From: JAAYEA01 sp012689325
GTDB lineage: Bacteria > Chloroflexota > Anaerolineae > JAAYEA01
Length of the DNA stretch: 64,000 bases
Assembly (NCBI GenBank): GCA_036841525.1
Contig: DAITVZ010000012.1
Location: forward strand, 1-64,000
Direction: 5' to 3'
This document shows positions 8,438-16,837 of this stretch, one piece after another. Below the pieces are notes generated by a model. It ran no database searches and was not told where the DNA came from. It was given only the letters and a program-made list of their open reading frames with translations. Position 1 is the stretch's first letter. Each line of letters begins with the position of its first letter. The translations under genes were made by a program, and so were the position numbers.

Positions 8438-9730
8438 ATGCCTAGAGCCAAGAGGTGGCTGCGGCGGCATGCCGCGCCAACGGCAGAGGGCATTACCTAT
8501 CGCTCGCTGCTGCACATCGGCGAGGAGTGGGTGCGCGCCGCCATCGTGGAGGTGCGGCCCGATAGCGTGCTGATCATCGGCACGGCCAAAGAGCCGCGCA
8601 TCGATATCGGCCCCGAGATCATGGCCTCCTCCCTGGCACCGGTCTGCGAGGATGCCCTGCAACGCGCCGAGGACATGACAGCGCACGTGATCGGCCAGTC
8701 CATCGTCCCCGACGAGGCGCTGCTCAGCATCTCGGGCGGGCACACGCGCAGCGTGACCGCCGCCGTGCAGATGGCGCGGCCAGAACCCAACAAAGAGATC
8801 GGCCAGCGCGAGATCAACCGCCTGCTGCAAGAGCTGCACCAGGCCACCGAGAAAGAGGCCGCCGCCCTGACCGCCCCGGCGACGGAGAAGCGGCGCGCCA
8901 GCGCCCAGTCGCTGGCGCTGTGGGACGTGCGGCTGGCCGAGGTGGCCGTGGACGACCACGTGGTCACCTCGCCCTGGCGCTTTCGCGGCGCTCGGTTGGG
9001 CGCCGCGGCCGTGGCCCTGTTCGTGGACCAGACCGTGATGGAAGAGCTGCATTGGCTGGTCACCTATTTGGAGCTATCGGCCCGGCTGGTCGCCATGCCC
9101 TGGGCCCTGGCTTCGGCGATGAGCGAGCAGGACGCCGCCATTTCGGACATGGTGGGCTGCGTGCTGGACACGCGCGAGAGCACGCTTTTTTGGCTGCGAC
9201 GGGGAACGGTGGCGGCGATTGAGAGCTGCAGCCATGGCAGCCAGGATCTGTTGCGCGACCTGGGGGTGAGCCTGGGCGTGCCCCGCTTCCGCGCCGACGA
9301 CCTCTGCCAGGCCTATTGCGCGGGCGAGCTGGAAGAGCCCGACGCCGTCCGGGTCGAGAGCGGCATGGGGTACGCGGAGCGGCAGTGGGTGAGCGCGCTG
9401 CAGGCGCCCTTTGCCCAGCTTTTGCCCCAAGGCGACGCGGCGCTCCCCGCCCAGCCTGCGCGGCTGTGGTACTGGCAGATGGCCCGCGCCTGGCCAGGGC
9501 TAGAGGAGATGTTGCACGCTTGGGCGGGGACCTGGCCGGTGGACCGCGCCCCCACCGTGGCGAGCGGGACCGTGCAAAACGTCCCCGGCGTCAGCGACAG
9601 GACCGGGCTGATCGGCCAGGAGCCGGCCGACCTGCCCTTGGTGGCCCTGGCGCATCACGCAGGCTATTTGGAAAAGGCCATTGACCCGCTGAACGCGGCG
9701 CTGCGGCGGATCTCCCTGCACGCGCGTTGA
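8438..9730 (+). CDS. FtsA/PilM-like actin-fold protein with degenerate nucleotide site
   Basis: A 430-residue soluble protein with the domain order of FtsA/PilM proteins. An N-terminal strand region is followed by a segment resembling the SHS2 domain (LLSISGGHTRSVTAAV, about residues 90-105), then VDDHVVTSPWRFRGARLG, similar to the FtsA segment before subdomain 2A. SARLVAMPWALASAM and a C-terminal 2A/2B-like region complete it. The place where FtsA has the phosphate loop (DIGGGT) reads VLDTRESTLFWLRRG, so ATP binding is doubtful. The next gene encodes a single-pass membrane protein, which recalls PilM-PilN pairs. The fold assignment is by eye and the role is inferred. Confidence 0.55.
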   Translation: MPRAKRWLRRHAAPTAEGITYRSLLHIGEEWVRAAIVEVRPDSVLIIGTAKEPRIDIGPEIMASSLAPVCEDALQRAEDMTAHVIGQSIVPDEALLSISGGHTRSVTAAVQMARPEPNKEIGQREINRLLQELHQATEKEAAALTAPATEKRRASAQSLALWDVRLAEVAVDDHVVTSPWRFRGARLGAAAVALFVDQTVMEELHWLVTYLELSARLVAMPWALASAMSEQDAAISDMVGCVLDTRESTLFWLRRGTVAAIESCSHGSQDLLRDLGVSLGVPRFRADDLCQAYCAGELEEPDAVRVESGMGYAERQWVSALQAPFAQLLPQGDAALPAQPARLWYWQMARAWPGLEEMLHAWAGTWPVDRAPTVASGTVQNVPGVSDRTGLIGQEPADLPLVALAHHAGYLEKAIDPLNAALRRISLHAR

Positions 9731-9803
9731 GCGCGGCGCGAGATAGAGCAATGGACGGCCGGCGGTCAGGTGACCGGCGGCATCACAGGCCGAGGAGCAA
9801 CCG

Positions 9804-11312
9804 TTGGAGCAGATCATCGAGCTGGACTATAAAGACAATATCGCGAGCATCCGCGAGAAACTGGATCACGCCCAGGTCAGCGAGATCCAATTGGTGGTGC
9901 CCAATGGCCTGGCCGACCTGCGCAACAAGGTCTATCTCAACCTGGTGAAGCGCAAGGCGCAGGACAAGGCCATCAACCTCGTCTTGGTCGTCCGGGACCC
10001 CGAGATTCGCACCTTGGCCAAGGAAGTGGGACTGTCCGTGACGTCCAGCGTAGCCAAGGGGCATCACCTGCACCTGAAGAAGCGCAGCAAGCGCCCGCCT
10101 CGCGAGCAAAAAGCCCCGCCAGCCGAGACGACGCGCCGGTCCTCGGCGCAGGTCCGCCTGGCCAAGCAGCCCAGCGCGGTCTCGCGAGCCATCACCATGC
10201 TCGTCGTGCTGGGCGTGCTCACCGCCATGGCGGGGGGCTTTGTCCTGATGGTGGTCCCGGAAGCGACCGTGACCCTCTCGCCGGCCACCGAGCCGGTGGA
10301 AGCCCGCATCGAGATCACGGCGGTGCCCGATCTGCAAGCCATCGACTATGAGACCGGCCAGGTTCCCGCGCGGGTGCTGAACGTCGAGATGGAAACCTCG
10401 GGCAGCACCCCTGCCACCGGCAAGCGCGACATCGCCGATGCCCATGCCGAGGGCTCGGTGGTCTTTTCCAACAAGACCGACCAGCCGGTGAAGGTGCCCA
10501 AGGGGACCATCGTTCGCTCCACGGCGGGCACTCCCGTCCAGTTCTATACTGTCGCCGATACCGAGCTGGAAGGCCGGCGGACGGCTTACCGATCGGTTCC
10601 CATCATCGCCGCCGAGGCCGGGCCCAATGGCAACGTCCGCGCGTCCACGATCAACGTGGTGGAGGGGGCGCTGGCCCTGCAAGTGGACGTCATCAACGTC
10701 CAGGGGACCTCGGGCGGCGGGCTCAAGCAGGTGAGCGAGGTCACCTCGGAGGACATGGCGCGCGTCAAGAACGCCCTGATGCAGCGGATCCAGCAGGAAG
10801 CCATGGCGCGGCTGCAAGCGCTCATCGAGGGGAACGAGTTCATCCCCGCCGACACGGTCAAGGTGGACATCGCCTCGGAACGGTACGATCAATCGGCCGG
10901 CGCCGTGGCGGACGTGCTGAACCTCACCCTCAAGGTGGTGGCGCAAGCCGCCGTGGTGGGCGGCGAGGACGCCAACACCCTGGCCCGGAGGATGCTGGAA
11001 AGCATGGTGCCGGAAGGTTACGTCCTGTATCCGGAGAGCATCACCTACTATCCGCCCGAGGGGCTGCAGGTGGAAGGGCTAGCCGCGCGCTTTATGATGC
11101 GCGCCTCGGGGCTGGCCTGGGCCAATATCAGCGAGGCCGAGGTGCTGAACAATATCCTGGGCAAGCCGGAAAGCGAGGCGCTCACTTTCCTCTCGGAGCG
11201 GTGGGAGTATAGCCAGCCGCCCCGCCTGGAGGTCAAGCCGGAATGGCTGGGACGTGTGCCATGGATGCCTTACCGAGTAGCGCTCACCATCGAGACGCCT
11301 CAGCTACCCTGA
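9804..11312 (+). CDS. Baseplate-J-like membrane-anchored protein
   Basis: A 502-residue protein with a TTG start at 9804 behind GAGGAG. Residues 1-90 form a small alpha/beta domain. A Lys/Arg/Pro-rich linker then leads to one transmembrane helix at about 133-155 (AITMLVVLGVLTAMAGGFVLMV). The rest is probably extracellular and beta-rich, with FSNKTDQPVKVPKGTIV and EAGPNGNVRAS, typical of proteins annotated as baseplate J/gp47 family in Chloroflexota. No other phage gene is near, so this is a cell-envelope protein, not a prophage part. It overlaps ruvX. Confidence 0.65.
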   Translation: MEQIIELDYKDNIASIREKLDHAQVSEIQLVVPNGLADLRNKVYLNLVKRKAQDKAINLVLVVRDPEIRTLAKEVGLSVTSSVAKGHHLHLKKRSKRPPREQKAPPAETTRRSSAQVRLAKQPSAVSRAITMLVVLGVLTAMAGGFVLMVVPEATVTLSPATEPVEARIEITAVPDLQAIDYETGQVPARVLNVEMETSGSTPATGKRDIADAHAEGSVVFSNKTDQPVKVPKGTIVRSTAGTPVQFYTVADTELEGRRTAYRSVPIIAAEAGPNGNVRASTINVVEGALALQVDVINVQGTSGGGLKQVSEVTSEDMARVKNALMQRIQQEAMARLQALIEGNEFIPADTVKVDIASERYDQSAGAVADVLNLTLKVVAQAAVVGGEDANTLARRMLESMVPEGYVLYPESITYYPPEGLQVEGLAARFMMRASGLAWANISEAEVLNNILGKPESEALTFLSERWEYSQPPRLEVKPEWLGRVPWMPYRVALTIETPQLP

Positions 11313-11794
11313 GGCGCACCCTGGGGCTGGACGTGGGCGACTATTGCACCGGCGTCGCCCTCAGCGAGCCGATGGGGCTGCTGGCGCGCAGCCTGGTCGT
11401 CATCCAGAGCCGGCGCTGGGCCGTGCAAGTCGCCCAGATCGCCGACCTGGTGATCCACCACGAGGTGGGAACCATCGTCCTCGGCTACCCGCTGCACATG
11501 AGCGGCGAGGCGGGCGAGCAAGCCCGGCGCGTGGACCGCTTTGCCGACCTGCTGGCCGAGGAGCTGGCGCGGCGAGGCTGGTCGGCGGAAGTGGCCTTTT
11601 GGGATGAGCGGTTTACCACCGAGATAGCCGAGGATATCAGGCGACAAAACCTGTCGCAGCGGGGCGCTCGCTCGGGCGGGCGGGCAGGCCGCGGCGCGCG
11701 GGTGGACGCCACTGCGGCAGCGGTGATCCTGCAAAGCTACCTGGACCATCTCCTATCCAGGCGGGTCAGCGAGGCCCCTGGCCAGAGCGTGTGA
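11243..11794 (+). CDS. ruvX: Putative Holliday junction resolvase / pre-16S rRNA nuclease RuvX (YqgF)
   Basis: An RNase H-fold nuclease; in E. coli YqgF acts in 16S rRNA 5' maturation. Catalytic-site motifs are visible: LGLDVGDYCTGVALS (first Asp), FWDERFTTEIAE, and RVDATAAAVILQSYLD near the C-terminus. The start at ATG 11243 has GGAGGT nine bases upstream and lies inside the preceding gene (70-bp overlap). It gives 183 aa, with about 27 extra N-terminal residues compared with usual RuvX, so a later start such as ATG 11261 is possible. Confidence 0.9.
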   Translation: MAGTCAMDALPSSAHHRDASATLRRTLGLDVGDYCTGVALSEPMGLLARSLVVIQSRRWAVQVAQIADLVIHHEVGTIVLGYPLHMSGEAGEQARRVDRFADLLAEELARRGWSAEVAFWDERFTTEIAEDIRRQNLSQRGARSGGRAGRGARVDATAAAVILQSYLDHLLSRRVSEAPGQSV

Positions 11795-11803
11795 GGAGGG
11801 AAT

Positions 11804-12961
11804 GTGCGCGATTTCTGGAGCGGGTTGTTTCGAGTTTTGACCATTCTGCTGGTCATCATCCTGATCGTGGGCATCTTGGGCGGCGGGCTCTGGTACCTGC
11901 TGCGCCAAAACGCCCCGGCCCAAGATGATGGCGTCGGCGTGTCGCTGGATACGCTGCGGAATATCGGCGTGGGGCTTTACCTGCAATTGCAGCAGGACAA
12001 GATCAGCCAACCCATCAGCGACGACGCCTCGACGGTGAGCTTTCGCATCGAGGAAGGGGAGACGCCCGCCACCATCGCCCAGCGGCTGCGCAACCAGGGC
12101 CTGATCGCCGATGAGCGGATCTTTCGCCTGCTGGTCGGCTATCTCGGCGTGGATAGCAGCCTCGAGGCGGGCGACTATACCCTGCGCCGCAACATGAGCA
12201 TGGAAGAGATCGTCGCCGAGCTGCAGCACGGGCTGGCCTACGCCATCAAGATCACCATTCCGGAAGGCTGGCGGCTCGAGCAGATCGCCCAGCTTTCGGC
12301 GCGCGAGGGGCTGGTGGATGAGGGGCAGTTCCTCGCCCTGGCCTCCGGCACGCTGACCTCCAGCGGCTTTGACTATGATTTCCTGCGCGACCGGCCTGCC
12401 GGAAGCCCAACCTCGTTGGAGGGGTTCCTCTTTCCGGACACCTATCAGGTCAACCCGCAGACCGGCACGCAAGCCTTCATCGAGCTGATGTTGCGCACCT
12501 TTGACCAGAAAGTGACCCCCGAGATGCGCCAGCGCGCCGCGGAGCGCCGCATGACGCTCTACGAGGTGGTGACGCTGGCCTCCATCGTGGAGCGCGAGGC
12601 GGTGGTGGACGAGGAGCGCCCGATCATCGCCAGCGTGTACCTTAACCGGCTGGCCAGGGGGATGTACCTGCAAGCGGACCCCACGGTCATGTACGCCAAG
12701 GGCTTTAGCGCCGAGACGGGGCGTTGGTGGAACCCGATGCTCATCGAAGAGGCGCAGACGGTGAACTCGCCCTATAACACCTACCTCTACCCCGGCCTGA
12801 CGCCCGGCCCCATCTGCAACCCCGGGCTCGCTTCCATCCAGGCCGTGCTCTATCCCGCCGACACGCCCTATCTCTTTTTCCTGGCCAAAGGCGATGGCTC
12901 GCATGTCTTTGCCGAGACCTACGAGGAGCACCTTGTCAATTATGACAAGTATATGCGTTAG
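11804..12961 (+). CDS. mltG: Endolytic murein transglycosylase MltG
   Basis: Cleaves nascent peptidoglycan strands at the outer face of the inner membrane. It starts with GTG 11804 behind GAGGAGG and has 385 aa. A single N-terminal helix is at residues 10-31. A LysM-like part (SFRIEEGETPATIAQRLR) and the YceG domain follow, with ASIVEREAVVDEER containing the catalytic Glu, LQADPTVMYA and YNTYLYPGLTPGPICNPG. The neighbour order ruvX-mltG is common in several phyla. A strong terminator follows 29 bp after the stop. Confidence 0.95.
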   Translation: MRDFWSGLFRVLTILLVIILIVGILGGGLWYLLRQNAPAQDDGVGVSLDTLRNIGVGLYLQLQQDKISQPISDDASTVSFRIEEGETPATIAQRLRNQGLIADERIFRLLVGYLGVDSSLEAGDYTLRRNMSMEEIVAELQHGLAYAIKITIPEGWRLEQIAQLSAREGLVDEGQFLALASGTLTSSGFDYDFLRDRPAGSPTSLEGFLFPDTYQVNPQTGTQAFIELMLRTFDQKVTPEMRQRAAERRMTLYEVVTLASIVEREAVVDEERPIIASVYLNRLARGMYLQADPTVMYAKGFSAETGRWWNPMLIEEAQTVNSPYNTYLYPGLTPGPICNPGLASIQAVLYPADTPYLFFLAKGDGSHVFAETYEEHLVNYDKYMR

Positions 12962-12990
12962 CGCCCCGGCGCGTTGACGCCGTAACGAAA

Positions 12991-13021
12991 CAGGGAGGCC
13001 CATAAGGGCCTCCCTGTTTTT
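12991..13021. terminator. Terminator between mltG and the sulfatase gene
   Basis: CAGGGAGGCCC (12991-13001), loop ATAA, then GGGCCTCCCTG (13006-13016), then TTTTT: a perfect 11-bp stem. The convergent sulfatase gene ends 20 bp away; in the minus direction the stem is followed by TTTCG, so it may work weakly both ways. Confidence 0.9.
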
Positions 13022-13041
13022 GTCATGACCCGTCGCGGCCG

Positions 13042-14496
13042 CTACAGCTCTTGAGGATGCTGCGCCAGCAGCGTCTCGGCGTGGTGCGCCCGGCCCGATC
13101 GCCGCAGCCAATCGGCGTAGCGCACCAGCGAGCCGCGGGTATGGAACGGCCCGCCCTCCCGGACCACGGTCCAAAGCGGGTCGGTGTCGTCCAGCGAGCC
13201 GGACATCATCTCGCCATGCCACCCTTCCAGCAGGCCCAGACATTGGTTGACGATATCGGGTCGCGCCTCCGCCAGGTTGGTCGTCTCGTGCGGGTCCTGC
13301 TCCAGGTTAAAGAGCAGGACCGGCGGGAAGGCCTTGTAGCCGTCGTGATAGGTGCGAATCATGATCCAGGGCCCGTAGCGCACGGCGCGCTGGCAGCTCC
13401 AGGCGCACTGGCTGACCACCAGGCACTCCCGTCCCGCCTCCTCCCCCGCTCGCAGCGCCGGGGCAAAGCTCCGCCCATCCCACAGCTTGGGCACCTGGAT
13501 GCCCAGCAGATCGAGCATGGTCGCCGCCATGTCCATCTGGTAATGGAAGGCGCGGTCCACGCGGGCGCCGGGAAGCCCCGGCCAGCGCACGATCAACGGA
13601 ACCCGCGAGGTGATGTGGTCCGCCGTCTGGTGGTCGCCATAGACGTTCAGCTCGCCCTGGTTCTCGCCGTGGTCCGAGCTCATCATGATGATGGTGTCGT
13701 CCAGCACGCCCTCGACCGCCAGCGCGTTCAGGATGCGCCCCACGTGGTCGTCGGCGTAGCGGATGCCCACGTCATAGCCATCGATCATGTGGCGAAAGTC
13801 GGCCAGGGTGGCGATCTCGTACACATCCCGTGGGAACTTGGGCGGGGAGGGCGGAATCTCGCGCGGCTCACGGGCGCTGTGCGTCCCATAGCTGGCGCGG
13901 TGCGCGGCCAGCATCTCCTCGGTCAGCCAGGCGGGGGCGGGATCGCCGGCAAAGGGGTTGCCGTACTCGTCCGGCGTGCGATAGGGCGTGTGCGGATCCC
14001 ACAGGTTGACGTGCAGCAGCCAATTGTCGCGCTTGGCGTTGCGCTTGATCCAGTCCAGGGCATAGGGCGCGATCTCGTCGGCGCGCTCGCTGCCGCGCTT
14101 GCCCGGGTTGACCATCTCGCGCCAGCCGTTGTAGAACCACCAGGCGCCATGGCGCTCGGCGAAGGGGCTGACCGAGACGGTATAGATGTCGTTCTTGGCC
14201 AGCGCCATGATCCAGGGCCAGAGGTCGGCGCTGTTGCCAAAGCGCCGAGGGCTCCCCTCCAGCCGCAGGTCGGCGGCGGTACCGCCGTGGCCCACCACGC
14301 CGGTGTGGATGCCAAAGCGCCCGTTAAAGAGCGCGGCGCGCGAGGGCAGGCAGGGCGCATCGGGCACGTAGCAGTTCTCGAAGCGCACCCCTTCCGCGGC
14401 GAGGCGGTCGAGGTTGGGCGAGGTGTTGCGGTGATAGCCATAGCACCCCAGATGGTCGGGGCGCAGAGTGTCGATGTCCAGATACAGTATGCGCAT
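13042..14496 (-). CDS. Type I sulfatase (alkaline-phosphatase superfamily)
   Basis: Hydrolyses sulfate esters, probably on sugars. The start ATG 14496 has AAGGAGG upstream and gives 484 aa. LDIDTLRPDHLGCYGY (residues 6-21) holds metal-binding Asp residues. The activation motif is CLPSR with Cys49, the residue converted to formylglycine. SSDHGENQGE further on is the second metal and sulfate site. No signal peptide is present, so it should act in the cytoplasm on imported oligosaccharides. It is the last gene of the lyase operon. The maturation enzyme is not evident in the window. Confidence 0.9.
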   Translation of the reverse strand: MRILYLDIDTLRPDHLGCYGYHRNTSPNLDRLAAEGVRFENCYVPDAPCLPSRAALFNGRFGIHTGVVGHGGTAADLRLEGSPRRFGNSADLWPWIMALAKNDIYTVSVSPFAERHGAWWFYNGWREMVNPGKRGSERADEIAPYALDWIKRNAKRDNWLLHVNLWDPHTPYRTPDEYGNPFAGDPAPAWLTEEMLAAHRASYGTHSAREPREIPPSPPKFPRDVYEIATLADFRHMIDGYDVGIRYADDHVGRILNALAVEGVLDDTIIMMSSDHGENQGELNVYGDHQTADHITSRVPLIVRWPGLPGARVDRAFHYQMDMAATMLDLLGIQVPKLWDGRSFAPALRAGEEAGRECLVVSQCAWSCQRAVRYGPWIMIRTYHDGYKAFPPVLLFNLEQDPHETTNLAEARPDIVNQCLGLLEGWHGEMMSGSLDDTDPLWTVVREGGPFHTRGSLVRYADWLRRSGRAHHAETLLAQHPQEL

Positions 14497-14570
14497 GTAG
14501 CAATGGCCTCCTTGTTGTCGCGGGCTCGGAGGGCGAACACAAGGCTCGCCCCAACGAGACGCTGCCGCAT

Positions 14571-16811
14571 TTATGCCGGGTACTCGTACCAATCCAGCAG
14601 GCCCGCCTTGGTCGCCTCCCCAGCAAAGAGGATCAGCGACGTGTACGAATCGGCAAAGGGGCGCCCGCCGCCAGTGCCGCGGATCACCGCGCCGCTATCG
14701 TCCACCACCTTGGGGCCGCCGCGGCCGCTATCGGCCCGCTCGGCAAAGGCGTAGAACTGGCGCGTGGCGATCTTTAAGTAGCGCAGGTCGCCGGTGAAGC
14801 GGTAAGCATGGGTGAGCGACTCGATAGAATGGACGGTGGGCGCGACGCGGCGCAGCGAGGGCAGTTCCTTGTAGTAAAAGATGCCGCCCGGCAGGGTGCA
14901 ATGGGCGATCAGATCGTCCATCACGTGCGCGATCAGCTTTTTCACCCGCTCGTCGTCCTCCAGCAGCAGGTAACGCGCCAGCGAGTTCATGGTCAGGGCG
15001 ATCATGAACACCACCCGGGGCATGGAGTGGCTGGTATAGGGGGCCAGCATGCCGCCATAGAGCTGATCCCAGCTCAGGAAGAGGTCCACCAGGCGGCGCG
15101 CCTCCCGCTTGAAGCGCTCCTCGCCGGTGGCCAGGGCCATGGCGACGATGGCGCGCAGCGCCCAACCGCCCTCGCGCACCGAGGCGATCCCCGGCTCTTG
15201 CATGTGCGGCTCGGCCATGTGCCGCATGACGTTCTCCGCCACCGCGTAGGCGCCCTCCAGGCCCTCCTTGCGCCCCGTCAGGTAGTAATAGTCCAGCAGG
15301 CCCTCCGTCCACTCGTGGGAAGGGGTCACGCCGCCGGTGACGTGGTAGGCGGTGTGGATCCGCAGCCCGCCCTGGTGCAGCGGATTGGGGCTATGGTGGC
15401 AGAGGTCCACGTCCAGCCAATGCCGCGCGCAGACCAGCGCCGAATCCAGGACGCGGCGCATGCCGGTGAGGGCGTAGAAAAGGGCGCAGGCGTGCGGGCG
15501 GTCGTATTCGTTGTTCACCCAAACCGTGTGCCCGCGGCCGCGGCCCTGCTCCGTATAGCCCGCGTCGGGCGCGTCGCCAAAGTGGAACATCCCCAGCGCC
15601 TCGGGCCGCTGGTCGTGGCGGATGCTGAGGAAGGTCAGCAGCCGGTCGGGCACGCGCTCCGGGATAAAGTCGAGCCCCCAGGGGTTGTTGTCGCGGTACC
15701 ACTCGGCGGGCAAGGCGGGCTGATCGGGCAGTTGGAACTGCAGGCTGCGCGCGCTGAGCTCCTCCAACGGCGCATCCGCCGCGTGGAAGTGGAGCTGCAG
15801 GCGGTGGGTCTTGGCCATGCCCTGCAGCAGCCGCGCCGCCGGGGCTTGCGGCGGGTAGAGGTAGGCGGTGATGCCCTCCGCGCCGACGTGCAGCGCCTTG
15901 GGGAAATGCTGGTGCGCCTGGTAGATCGAGAGCATCAGCCCGGCGTTGGCGTCGCGCCAGTCGGCCCAAAAGTCCCCGTAGAAGCTATCCACATAGTGCT
16001 CATTGGCCTGATAGAGCACCGTCTCGGCGTCGATGGTGCGGTCCAGCGCCGGCCCCTCGCTCTCCTGGATGCCGGTGCGGTAGTAGCCCTCGCCCAGCGC
16101 CAGGTGCGGCGCCGCGGCGGCCAGCGGGCGCGCCTCGAAGGTGATCGCCTGCAAGCTCAGCTCGGGCTCGGCCTCGGCGTGGATGAACTGGTACTCCACC
16201 TCCACGTAGGGCTTGCCCGCATAGGCGGTGACCCGCCCGCGGAAATCGAGGTAGCGCTGGCCATCGGCCCGGCGGTGCTTGCCCTTGACGGTGATGACCA
16301 CGCACAGCGGCCCAACCTCCTCCAGCTCGAGCTGGGTCGGGCCATCGGTGGTGTCCACGACCTGCCCGTCGTAGGTCAGGGCGAAACCCTGGAAGGGCTG
16401 GCCGCCCCAGACCGGCTGGCCGTCCAGGGACACCTCGGCCAGGGGCACAAAGCCCTGCCGCGGGACCAGGAAGGACAGCCGCCCGGTGTTGACCCGATAG
16501 CCCTCGGCCGTCTCGGCCACGGTGATCCGCTGCGCCAGCGGCAGGTGCTGCGGCTTGTCGGCCACCTCGAGGGTCAGGGTCTTGTCCAGGTTGCCGGGCA
16601 GGTCCGGCTGGCAATGGGCGATGAGCCACTTGATGCTGCCGTCCGGCCAGTGGGCCAGCACCCGCGTCTGCACCGGCAGGGCGCGCTCGCCATCGCGGAT
16701 GGAGAGCAGGCGAGCGTCGTGGAGCTTGCCCTGGGCGAAGGGCACGCTCACGTGCACCGGCTCTTGCGGGCGATCGTATTTGCTGATCTTTTCCAGGTAC
16801 AGCGTAGTCAT
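14571..16811 (-). CDS. PL26 / YetA-like exo-rhamnogalacturonan lyase family protein
   Basis: A 746-residue protein starting at ATG 16811 behind GAAGGAGGGA. The N-terminal part (RPQEPVHVSVPFAQGKL, then LPVQTRVLAHWPDGSIKWL) matches the RIFT-barrel domain of the PcRGLX/YetA family. The second half looks like an alpha/alpha toroid rich in aromatic and His residues. The family includes fungal exo-rhamnogalacturonan lyase, but the substrate here is not known. No signal peptide is visible. It lies 26 bp after the heparinase-type gene and 74 bp before the sulfatase start, suggesting cotranscription. Confidence 0.7.
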   Translation of the reverse strand: MTTLYLEKISKYDRPQEPVHVSVPFAQGKLHDARLLSIRDGERALPVQTRVLAHWPDGSIKWLIAHCQPDLPGNLDKTLTLEVADKPQHLPLAQRITVAETAEGYRVNTGRLSFLVPRQGFVPLAEVSLDGQPVWGGQPFQGFALTYDGQVVDTTDGPTQLELEEVGPLCVVITVKGKHRRADGQRYLDFRGRVTAYAGKPYVEVEYQFIHAEAEPELSLQAITFEARPLAAAAPHLALGEGYYRTGIQESEGPALDRTIDAETVLYQANEHYVDSFYGDFWADWRDANAGLMLSIYQAHQHFPKALHVGAEGITAYLYPPQAPAARLLQGMAKTHRLQLHFHAADAPLEELSARSLQFQLPDQPALPAEWYRDNNPWGLDFIPERVPDRLLTFLSIRHDQRPEALGMFHFGDAPDAGYTEQGRGRGHTVWVNNEYDRPHACALFYALTGMRRVLDSALVCARHWLDVDLCHHSPNPLHQGGLRIHTAYHVTGGVTPSHEWTEGLLDYYYLTGRKEGLEGAYAVAENVMRHMAEPHMQEPGIASVREGGWALRAIVAMALATGEERFKREARRLVDLFLSWDQLYGGMLAPYTSHSMPRVVFMIALTMNSLARYLLLEDDERVKKLIAHVMDDLIAHCTLPGGIFYYKELPSLRRVAPTVHSIESLTHAYRFTGDLRYLKIATRQFYAFAERADSGRGGPKVVDDSGAVIRGTGGGRPFADSYTSLILFAGEATKAGLLDWYEYPA

Positions 16812-16837
16812 GGTTCCCTCCTTCCGCCCCGGGGGCG

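Noticed and set aside
9804..11312. Prophage or contractile tail because of baseplate-J similarity
   Set aside because: No other phage gene is nearby, the protein has a membrane helix, and it sits among housekeeping genes.
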